Shown piece by piece: positions 32,490 through 40,399 of a stretch of DNA of 64,000 bases. This DNA is from Leptolyngbyaceae cyanobacterium. Its GTDB lineage: Bacteria; Cyanobacteriota; Cyanobacteriia; Cyanobacteriales; Aerosakkonemataceae. The stretch lies in NCBI GenBank assembly GCA_036703985.1, contig DATNQN010000065.1, positions 1-64,000 on the forward strand, written 5' to 3'. Below the pieces are notes generated by a model. It saw nothing but the letters and a program-made list of their open reading frames with translations, made no database searches and was not told the origin of the DNA. The position numbers were made by a program, and so were the translations under genes. Each line of letters begins with the position of its first letter. The stretch's first letter is position 1.

Positions 32490-34064
32490 ATGCGATTTAT
32501 CACCGATCCGCCGACTTCTGTCAAAATCCGCAAAATGAAGGAAAGGGTGCGATGGAACGATCCGTTAATCACCCAACGGGGAATCGATCAAACTAGAATT
32601 GCGATCGAGGATAGTCATGCAGACAATGGAGAATTTTCATTTTTGGTAGTCGGAGATAGCGGTTCCGGTTCCCATCGCAAATACAATCCCCAACGGCGAA
32701 TTGCCGAACTGATGTGGAAACATAAAGAAAACAGTCGATTTGTATTGCACACCGGAGACGTAATTTATCTGGTTGGTTCCAGTGAATATTACTTTAAAAA
32801 CTTTATCGAACCCTATCGAGAATTTCTCTTAGGCGGCGAACAACCAAAAAGCATTGCATACGATCGCATGACCTTCAAATTGCCGATTTTACCAGTCCTC
32901 GGCAATCACGATTATTACGACTTACCATTTATTTACGGTTTATTCGCCCAAGCTGCACTACCCATTCGCCGCCTGCTAAGTTCTCAATTAGATTTTGATA
33001 TCGGTTGGCACGGTTCGTTTCAGGGTAACGCCTACGCCCAAGCCTTTCTTGATTATCTGAAAAATTTTAATACCCAAACAGAACTCAACCGTCACTTAGA
33101 CACGCATTATACTGCCAAAACTGACACCGGTCGCTGTTTGCTTTACGAACCAGGACACTTTACCCGTTTACCCAATCGTTATTATACATTTCGTTATGGT
33201 GGAATCGATTTTTTTGCCTTAGATTCCAATACTTTTAACGCACCTCCACCATTAAAACCAACTCGCGAAGGAAAAGCTTATCGTCTTCAATTGGAAAAGC
33301 GCCGCCAAGAAATCGAACTGGAAAGAGAACAAATTCTCGAACTTTCCACCACTCTCGATCCGGAAAATCATGAAGAAGCCGAACAATTAGATGATTTGAA
33401 TGCCAAATTAGAACAACTGGATGAAGTAACCCTAGACATCGAAAAACAATTAGCATCCAATCAAACTACCGTAATCGATTTTGAACAACTTGACTGGTTA
33501 AAGCAAAAGTTAATAGAATCTTGGCATACCAAAGAAGTACGCGGACGCATCATTTATTTTCACCATCCGCCCTACGTTACCGAAGCAACCAAATGGCAAC
33601 AAGCACAAACCTTAGCCGTGCGTTGGCGTCTCCGTCAAGTATTAGATGAAGTGTCTTTAGCTGTCGGTTCTTTACCAGAAAATCGTCCGTTAGTTGATTT
33701 AATTTTAAACGGTCACGCCCATTGTTTGGAACATCTTCGCACTGGCGATACCGGACACGCCGATTCTTATTTAAATTGGATCGTTTGTGGCGGTAGCGGA
33801 TACAGTTTGCGTCGCCAACGTAGCGAAGGTGCGGAATTAATGGAAACTTTTGAAGAAAACGATCGTATTTCCACTCGCAAAGTAGCCGAATCTCAACTTT
33901 TTGTCGGTCGTTACGGACAAGGTTTAAAAAAGCGAAGACCTTATTCATTTTTACGCATTGACGTGCAAGAAGGACAACTACCAAAATTTATCGTTCGTCC
34001 CTTTATTGCCGAATGGTTTGAGCGACAATGGCACGAAAGCGAAATGGAATCACTTATAATTTAA
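32490..34064 (+). CDS. Calcineurin-like metallophosphoesterase
   Basis: A 524-residue protein. All metallophosphoesterase motifs are visible: FLVVGDSGSGSH, LHTGDVIYLVG, PVLGNHDYYD, IYFHHPPY and LNGHAHCLEH, together binding two metal ions. A charged insertion (about residues 265-325, KRRQEIELEREQILEL) is coiled-coil-like and interrupts the domain. No signal peptide is seen. It lies divergent to the DUF697 GTPase, and the two may share regulation. The substrate is unknown. ATG 32490 is the first start of the frame; the start is not well fixed (no good ribosome site). Confidence 0.85.
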   Translation: MRFITDPPTSVKIRKMKERVRWNDPLITQRGIDQTRIAIEDSHADNGEFSFLVVGDSGSGSHRKYNPQRRIAELMWKHKENSRFVLHTGDVIYLVGSSEYYFKNFIEPYREFLLGGEQPKSIAYDRMTFKLPILPVLGNHDYYDLPFIYGLFAQAALPIRRLLSSQLDFDIGWHGSFQGNAYAQAFLDYLKNFNTQTELNRHLDTHYTAKTDTGRCLLYEPGHFTRLPNRYYTFRYGGIDFFALDSNTFNAPPPLKPTREGKAYRLQLEKRRQEIELEREQILELSTTLDPENHEEAEQLDDLNAKLEQLDEVTLDIEKQLASNQTTVIDFEQLDWLKQKLIESWHTKEVRGRIIYFHHPPYVTEATKWQQAQTLAVRWRLRQVLDEVSLAVGSLPENRPLVDLILNGHAHCLEHLRTGDTGHADSYLNWIVCGGSGYSLRRQRSEGAELMETFEENDRISTRKVAESQLFVGRYGQGLKKRRPYSFLRIDVQEGQLPKFIVRPFIAEWFERQWHESEMESLII

Positions 34065-34460
34065 AATGGCAACAGAAGACGCCATACCTTATTTATCTTG
34101 ATAATAAGAGCTTATTTAACTTTAAGCTGTGTTAAGCAGGGCTGAAAATTGAATATTTCAGTCAAAAAATCAGTAGTAAGGCGCACGCGAACAGAATAAT
34201 GTAACGAAAAGTTTACATAATTAAAACCTGCTGTCTCCTATTTGGTGGCCGCGAAGGAAAAAATAAGTGACAATGTAAAATTAAACTGACGCGAAAGTAA
34301 AAGGAGAAATTTAGGAAAATAACTAACCCGGAATAAAGAAAGTTAACCGATGTAAAAGTAGTAATCACTTAATGCTTGGCTGCTAATTGCCGAATAATTA
34401 TTAAATTTTTAACAAAAAATTAAAATCATTTAAGATGAAACTATTTAACACTTAATAGCA
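34065..34460. other. Intergenic region upstream of histidine kinase, nothing recognised
   Basis: 396 AT-rich bases. An AAAGGAGAAAT-like sequence at about 34302 has no ORF behind it. No repeat family, tRNA or riboswitch was recognised. It presumably holds the kinase promoter. Confidence 0.45.
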
Positions 34461-36971
34461 ATGGACATTGACGTAACTAAAACCACCATTACTTCTGCTA
34501 ATTTGCTTGTTTCAGATGCTTTAGATATGTTAACCGCGCTCAAAGCTTCTCAAGCTATCTCAGGAGAAGTTCACTTTGATAGATTAATTGCTACTTTAAT
34601 GCAAGTAGTGATGGAGAATGCGGGAGCAGAAAAATGTTATCTTCTCTTGCTTAAAAATGGCAACTGGTTAATTGAAGCAAAGTCAGTGAACGGACAATAT
34701 CAATTTCCATCAATCCCTATTAGAGAAAGTCACGAAATTCCCATTTCTCTAATCAATTATGTAGAGCGCACTAAAAAAAACTTAGTCATTGATAACATTA
34801 CTACTGTTAACACTTTTGCAACCGACCCTTATATTAAAAAACATCAGCCCAAATCCGTATTATGCACTCCCATCATTAACAGAGGAAAAATGATGGGAAT
34901 AATTTACTTAGAAAATAGCCAAATTGCTGGAGTTTTTACCCCAGCAAGGTTGGAAATATTGGGATTGATTGCTACTCAAACAGCAATTTCTTTAGAGAAT
35001 GTCATTCTGTACCGAACTTTAGAAGAAAAAGTAGAAGAACGCACCATTCAATTAACTAAAGCTAATGCTTGTTTAGAGCAAGAAATCGCACAACGCAAGC
35101 AAATAGAAATTCAACTGAGACAAAGCGAAGCGCGTTATCTGGCAATCATCGAAGATCAAACAGAATTGATCGTTCGGTTTTTATCAGATGGTACGGTTAC
35201 TTTTGCTAATGAAGCTTTTTGTCGTTTTTTTGGATTAATGCGGGAAGAAATTCTTTTTCGCCATTACGAACCGGTGATTTGGCCAGAAGACAGGGAGTAC
35301 GTAGTTAAACGGCTCAATTGTATTAGTAAAGAAAATCCAGTAGTTACTATTGAAAATAGAGCGATCGTCAAAGGGCAGATGCGTTGGATGCAGTGGATCG
35401 ATCGAGGAATATTTGACGAGTGCGATCGCTTAGTAGAATATCAATTAGTCGGACGAGATATTACCGATCGAAAACTGGCGGAAGTCGAACTCGAACGCGC
35501 TAAAGAAGCCGCCGAAACAGCTAATCGTGCTAAAAGTGCTTTTCTGGCTAACATGAGTCACGAATTGCGAACGCCCCTCAACGCCATTTTAGGATTTTCT
35601 CAACTGATGAACCGCCCCGCCAATCTTTCACCAGAACAGCAAGACAATCTCGGCATTATCAGACGTAGTGGAGAACATCTACTCGCACTAATTAACCAAG
35701 TGCTAGACCTCTCCAAAATTGAAGCCGGAAAGATGACCCTCAATGAAAATACCTTCGATCTATATAAGCTAATAAATGATATAGAAAATATGTTTTCTTG
35801 GAAAGCCAAAGAAAAAGCCTTACAGTTAGAATTAGTACTCAGTAACGATTTGCCAAAATACATTCGTACCGATGAAGTTAAATTGCGACAAGTACTGATT
35901 AATTTGATCGGTAATGCTATTAAATTTACCGAAGGCGGAAAAATTTCGGTTAAAGTAGGAACTAAGTCAAGCAATTGCCAAGCAGCAATTACTTTTGAAA
36001 TCAAAGATACGGGAGTTGGGATTAATGAAAACGAATTGCAAAACCTCTTCAAAGCTTTCGTACAAACAACTTCCGGTCAACAATTACAAGAAGGAACTGG
36101 CTTGGGATTAGCGATCAGTCATCAATTTGTTTGTTTGATGGGTGGTGAAATAACCGCGTTCAGTCATGGTAAAGCTTTTACTCCCGGTATAGGTATTAGG
36201 GAATGCCGCGAAGATAGCACTAATGGTACCACCTTGAAGTTTGATATTATAGCTAGTTTAGTAGCGAATAATGAAATAGAAAATCCTACTCTAACTCGTC
36301 GCTTTAAAGCTGTTGCACCTAATCAACCACAATGTCGAATTTTGATCGTCGATGATAACAATGAAAATCGCTTATTATTGCACAAAATGCTCTATCCTTT
36401 TGGTTTTTTATTACAAGAAGCTCACAATGGAAGACAAGCTATAGAAATTTGGGAAAACTGGCAACCCCACTTAATTTGGATGGATACCCGAATGCCAGTG
36501 ATGGATGGTTATGAAGCGACTAGGGAAATTAGGGCTAGAGAAAATAGCCAATTAGTTACCTCAAAAACAGTAATTATTGCCTTGAGTGCTAGCGTATTAG
36601 CTGGGGAAAAAAGTACGCTTTTAGCAGCAGGTTGCGATGCTTTTATTAGCAAGCCTTTCCGAGAAGAAGAGATTTTTCAAGCAATTCATTCCTATTTAGG
36701 CGTGTCCTTCATTTATGAGGAACCAACTTTAATTGCTGATAAAGTGCTAGCGAAACCACTACAAGTAGCTCCGGCTGCGATGGCTGTTTTACCTAGAAGT
36801 TTATTATTAAGTTTACGCGAGGCTGTTGTGCAAGGGGATTTGGAAGCGATCGCAATTGCGATCGGGCAAGTACGGATGCAAGATGAAGGTTTAGGGAACG
36901 CTCTACATACTCTGGCCGAACGGTATCAATTTGAAGAATTATTAACTTTAATTCAGAGTGTTGAGCAATGA
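34461..36971 (+). CDS. Hybrid sensor histidine kinase (GAF-PAS-HisKA-HATPase-REC)
   Basis: An 836-residue soluble kinase. A GAF domain spans about residues 25-190, a coiled segment (LEEKVEERTIQLTKANACLE) joins a PAS domain at about 225-345, and the HisKA box has His367 in ANMSHELRTPLN. The ATPase has the N-box INLIGNAIKFTEGG, DTGVGI and GTGLGLAIS. The receiver domain (about 625-745) has Asp675 in IWMDTRMPVMDG and Lys in FISKPFR. The last 70 residues are a small helical domain seen in many cyanobacterial hybrid kinases. No membrane helix is visible. Its partner response regulator is not in the window. Confidence 0.93.
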   Translation: MDIDVTKTTITSANLLVSDALDMLTALKASQAISGEVHFDRLIATLMQVVMENAGAEKCYLLLLKNGNWLIEAKSVNGQYQFPSIPIRESHEIPISLINYVERTKKNLVIDNITTVNTFATDPYIKKHQPKSVLCTPIINRGKMMGIIYLENSQIAGVFTPARLEILGLIATQTAISLENVILYRTLEEKVEERTIQLTKANACLEQEIAQRKQIEIQLRQSEARYLAIIEDQTELIVRFLSDGTVTFANEAFCRFFGLMREEILFRHYEPVIWPEDREYVVKRLNCISKENPVVTIENRAIVKGQMRWMQWIDRGIFDECDRLVEYQLVGRDITDRKLAEVELERAKEAAETANRAKSAFLANMSHELRTPLNAILGFSQLMNRPANLSPEQQDNLGIIRRSGEHLLALINQVLDLSKIEAGKMTLNENTFDLYKLINDIENMFSWKAKEKALQLELVLSNDLPKYIRTDEVKLRQVLINLIGNAIKFTEGGKISVKVGTKSSNCQAAITFEIKDTGVGINENELQNLFKAFVQTTSGQQLQEGTGLGLAISHQFVCLMGGEITAFSHGKAFTPGIGIRECREDSTNGTTLKFDIIASLVANNEIENPTLTRRFKAVAPNQPQCRILIVDDNNENRLLLHKMLYPFGFLLQEAHNGRQAIEIWENWQPHLIWMDTRMPVMDGYEATREIRARENSQLVTSKTVIIALSASVLAGEKSTLLAAGCDAFISKPFREEEIFQAIHSYLGVSFIYEEPTLIADKVLAKPLQVAPAAMAVLPRSLLLSLREAVVQGDLEAIAIAIGQVRMQDEGLGNALHTLAERYQFEELLTLIQSVEQ

Positions 36972-37008
36972 GCTACCGATATTGCGATCGCTGATTTTAA
37001 TGAAAATC

Positions 37009-37893
37009 TCAAACCAAGAAAAATACTCCCGCATTCGGGTCTTCTTGGAATAATTGTAAAGATTCCACACCTTCCACCAACGCTACTAAATCCCCCGTAT
37101 TAGTAGAAATACTCACACCAGAAGCCCGGTTACCAGTAACGGCAAATGACCCGCTATTCTGCACGTAATCGTTCGGTCTTCCAGCTAATTCAATAAAATC
37201 TTGCCCTGAAGTAAAGTTTTGAATGTAAGCATAGTCAGCATTACCTCGACCTACATAAAATCTCTGAGCAATTGGGTTATTTGCCGATCTTTCAGAAGCT
37301 AATAAAAAGTTATCTACTCCCCCTCCACCTACTAGCAAATCTACTTCACCAACTCCGAAACTAGTCGGTCTGCTATCAGGAATTCCCCGATTAGCAATTA
37401 TGTCTAAATAAACTCCAGTAATTACATTTTGCGGCCCAACACCTGTCACGATATCATTGCCACTAGTACCCGTAAATAAAGCTTGTCTGTTTTCAAATCG
37501 TCCGGCTGCGATAAAATGTGACAATCCAGATGAAAATGTCCCCGCAGCTACAGCAGCACCGACTTCTGGATAACGAGCTAAATAATAATCTTCATTAAAT
37601 CCAGCGGTGGACGGAATTGTTGATACACCGCCACGCCCTTCTGCTTCTCCCAACAAGATGAAATGTTGTAAACCGGAACGGAAAAACCCGGCATTGACTG
37701 CATTTCTTACATCAGGATTGGCTGCTAAATATTGTTGTTCGTTCCAAAGGGGAGAAACCGCAATGCGTCCTTCTTGAATACCAAATTTTTGAAAGTGTTC
37801 TAAGCCAGAAGCAAATCCTCCTGCTGCTACTACTGCTCTTACATCGGGGTTATTATTGAGATAAAAACGTTCGTCGTAGATAGCATAAGTCAT
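37009..37893 (-). CDS. Protein with three NPDV-type repeats and RTX-like C-terminus
   Basis: A 294-residue protein. Three repeats of about 47 residues begin FYLNNNPDVRAVVAAGGF, QYLAANPDVRNAVNAGFF and YYLARYPEVGAAVAAGTF, each followed by a SGLxHF...G-x-x-E-x-R segment. The C-terminal half is Gly/Asn/Asp-rich (TGTSGNDIVTGVG, VDLLVGGGGVDNF), resembling calcium-binding RTX repeats; such proteins are often secreted without a cleaved signal. No signal peptide is seen. ATCAGGAGAAAAAG precedes ATG 37893. The function is not established; an extracellular or surface role is inferred. Confidence 0.75.
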   Translation of the reverse strand: MTYAIYDERFYLNNNPDVRAVVAAGGFASGLEHFQKFGIQEGRIAVSPLWNEQQYLAANPDVRNAVNAGFFRSGLQHFILLGEAEGRGGVSTIPSTAGFNEDYYLARYPEVGAAVAAGTFSSGLSHFIAAGRFENRQALFTGTSGNDIVTGVGPQNVITGVYLDIIANRGIPDSRPTSFGVGEVDLLVGGGGVDNFLLASERSANNPIAQRFYVGRGNADYAYIQNFTSGQDFIELAGRPNDYVQNSGSFAVTGNRASGVSISTNTGDLVALVEGVESLQLFQEDPNAGVFFLV

Positions 37894-38113
37894 TTTCTTT
37901 TTCTCCTGATGTAATGATTTGGATGGGCGTGCGATCGCGTAAACTTTTGACGGATAGCCAACTAGTTAGTTCCTCAAGCTACTTTGCTCAAAGTTTTCAC
38001 AAACAACCACAGATTACCTCTAGCTATGGTAACCTCACTTCATCCGATTGTTTCATCCTACGGGGTGATTTTTGGAAATTTCAACGATCTATGCTTCATT
38101 CCCGAATAGGTCG

Positions 38114-38512
38114 TTATTTTAATTGATAATCCTGATTGTATTCGACTAGTTCAATTTCGTTACCATCCGGATCTGTAACGTAAATGCGGTGTTTTGTTTC
38201 CGGTGCTGTCATGGTGTAATATTCAACATTATTTTTATCCAATGATGCTTTCATTGCTTCACCATCATCGATGACAAATCCTACATGATTGATACCGATA
38301 TTTTCATAAATTGTATGGACTCTCTTTTCGTTTGGTGCATCGTTGAGCGCTAAGTAAAATTGGTTGTTACCGAAGTGCATCCAGCGACTACCGTAACTAT
38401 CTACACCTTCTGCACGCACGTACCAATTGGGAAAAATGGTTTGATAGAAATTTTTGGTGGCATCGATATTTTGGCAGGCAAGATTGATGTGTTCAAAGCG
38501 AATCAGATTCAT
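38114..38512 (-). CDS. VOC (glyoxalase/bleomycin resistance) superfamily protein
   Basis: A 132-residue VOC protein: FEHINLACQNIDATKNFYQ opens the fold, and GINHVGFVIDDGEAM with RIYVTDPDGNEIELVEY completes the second half. Metal-ligand candidates are His in FEHI and INHV and Glu in EIELVEY. AAGGATCGAAAA sets ATG 38512; twelve upstream codons in the frame are not needed. The substrate is unknown. The gene lies alone between a repeat protein and the HCF173-like gene. Confidence 0.85.
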   Translation of the reverse strand: MNLIRFEHINLACQNIDATKNFYQTIFPNWYVRAEGVDSYGSRWMHFGNNQFYLALNDAPNEKRVHTIYENIGINHVGFVIDDGEAMKASLDKNNVEYYTMTAPETKHRIYVTDPDGNEIELVEYNQDYQLK

Positions 38513-38672
38513 TTTTCGATCCTTATTTTTACAAAAATCTCTTTGCAAGGAGAGTAAGTTATTTTTTCTCTCCCTTACTTGGCGGTGTTTGCCTCTATTT
38601 ATTTAAAATCATAGTCGTTATGAGTATGAGTTGACAACTATTTGGGGAAATGCGATCGCACTTCCCCAATCA

Positions 38673-40166
38673 TCAACGTCGAACTAAAGCAGCAGATTGC
38701 AATTTACTAAAAAGCGCACGCCAATCTTGGCTACCAACACTATTTTCCGCTTCTTTCACCTCAAACGTGACATTGCAAGCTTTCGATTCTTTTAACGCTT
38801 CAATGCACAATTGGGCAATATCTTCCCGACTGACTTTACCTCTAATATTGTCGCCTTGCTCGAAAATTAAAGCTTTACCACCTGGTTCTTCAGTTAACGC
38901 ACAAGGTCTGATAATAGTGTAAGGAACGCCACTAGCGCGAACGGCATCTTCTCCTCGCAATTTCCAAGTCAGAATACCGCCAAGTTGATCGTTCATTCTA
39001 ACTGCTGGTGGTTCTTCTGCTAAGTTTAATCCAGGACGACCGGGACGAGTCACTCCAGCAGAACTGACCATGATAAATTGGGGTAAAGCAGTACTGCCAT
39101 ATGCTGCGATCGATTCCACTTGCAAGGCAAAACCCCCTGGTGTAAAGTTTGGGTTGAGCGCTCCATCGTACTCGAATTTACTGAGCATGATTTGAAAAGA
39201 GCGAATTTGGTTGGTGTTAATGCGATCGCTATTTTGCAAAGTCTTGGCGCGAAACACGGGAATTAGATCGTCAAATGGGATACGCACGTCAATCCAAGTA
39301 TTTGCGATCGTATCAAAAGAATAACTGTAAGCAATTCCATCCCATTGCGTTTCCGTGCGAATAAAAAATTTATATCGCTTTCCGTCACCTTTCACCCGCA
39401 ATGCTATCCCTTCATAATCAGATAAATCTAAAGGTGTATCGAAATTGCGAGTACGCACGGAAGCAAAACCACCGGAATTAGCAGTGGAAACATTACCCGC
39501 AAACAAAGCAGTATTATCCACCAATTGAATACCGCTTTGACTGACACCTCCCATCACCACATCATCCACCGCACCCCAAAGATTTTTCAATTCTGCCGAT
39601 GGTTCGACAAAATCAAATATGACTTTTTCTTTCGATTTAGGAAGATATTTCGCAGCAGTTTCTACCAGATTTTTAATGCCTTGATAATCTACAATTTCGG
39701 GACTATCTACTACTTCTGGCATATAAAATTTGATGCCTTGATAATATTTCGATCGATCCGGCGTGTCTCCCTCCACTGGCTGCACTCGCACACCCGTGCA
39801 ACAAATCACTGCGCTGACATCTTTCATTAATTCCGCAGTCAAGGTTTCTGGAATGGTAATATCTGCTTCAAATAATTCTACTTTGTCGCCCAACATTTCT
39901 TTGGCTCTAGGGATATTTCGCACTAAAGCACGTACTTGATTACCCCGTTCTAGCAATTGGCGGACGACTCTTTTTCCCACACCGCCAGTTGCACCAGCTA
40001 CTAAAATCATTCCCACTTTTGCTTCTCCTGTAAATTTATTTGGGTTGGGTTGATCTCGTTTTTGAAATATGCGTTGTAGGCAGTTTAAAAAAGGGATGAC
40101 TTCAAAGTAGGTAAGAGTTTGGAAAAATCTGCCTGCATCCCATTTGGAGGTTTTTTGTTCGCTCAT
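38673..40166 (-). CDS. HCF173-like atypical SDR with inserted CIA30 domain
   Basis: A 497-residue protein. The SDR part starts at MILVAGATGGVGKRVVRQL (residue 53), is interrupted by a CIA30 domain (about 176-345: LWGAVDDVVMGGVSQSGI, VKGDGKRYKFFIRTETQWDG), and resumes with FIMVSSAGVTRPGRPG, lacking the YxxxK motif of active SDRs. This architecture is that of plant HCF173, needed for translation of psbA (D1) in photosystem II; the cyanobacterial relatives are less studied. It confirms a photosynthetic host. The N-terminal 50 residues may attach to membranes. The start lacks a clear ribosome site. Confidence 0.85.
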   Translation of the reverse strand: MSEQKTSKWDAGRFFQTLTYFEVIPFLNCLQRIFQKRDQPNPNKFTGEAKVGMILVAGATGGVGKRVVRQLLERGNQVRALVRNIPRAKEMLGDKVELFEADITIPETLTAELMKDVSAVICCTGVRVQPVEGDTPDRSKYYQGIKFYMPEVVDSPEIVDYQGIKNLVETAAKYLPKSKEKVIFDFVEPSAELKNLWGAVDDVVMGGVSQSGIQLVDNTALFAGNVSTANSGGFASVRTRNFDTPLDLSDYEGIALRVKGDGKRYKFFIRTETQWDGIAYSYSFDTIANTWIDVRIPFDDLIPVFRAKTLQNSDRINTNQIRSFQIMLSKFEYDGALNPNFTPGGFALQVESIAAYGSTALPQFIMVSSAGVTRPGRPGLNLAEEPPAVRMNDQLGGILTWKLRGEDAVRASGVPYTIIRPCALTEEPGGKALIFEQGDNIRGKVSREDIAQLCIEALKESKACNVTFEVKEAENSVGSQDWRALFSKLQSAALVRR

Positions 40167-40211
40167 AAGTTTGAGTTAGTTGAAACAGTTGCAAATTAGT
40201 TTTGAGGAATT

Positions 40212-40257
40212 TTTTACCACAGATATCCACAGATAAACACAGATGAACACAGATGAA
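40212..40257 (-). repeat. Dispersed ATCTGTG repeat, copy 5 (reverse)
   Basis: Reverse orientation of the 2826-2872 copy: TTTTACCACAGATATCC, then ACAGATAAACACAGATG units. It lies just upstream of the HCF173-like gene. Confidence 0.65.
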
Positions 40258-40399
40258 GCTGTTGTCTTCTCGCTTTTTGACACAGATGTAGGTTTACATT
40301 TATGGTTACAAATTAAGTTTAATTTTGCTACAAATTTTCTCCCCTGCCCCCTTTCCCTCTGCCCCCCTGCCAAAACAATAGGCGATTTGGTTCCGACAA

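Noticed and set aside
37914-38126. 70-codon ORF upstream of the repeat protein
   Set aside because: No ribosome site, no family, and it runs into the VOC gene on the other strand.
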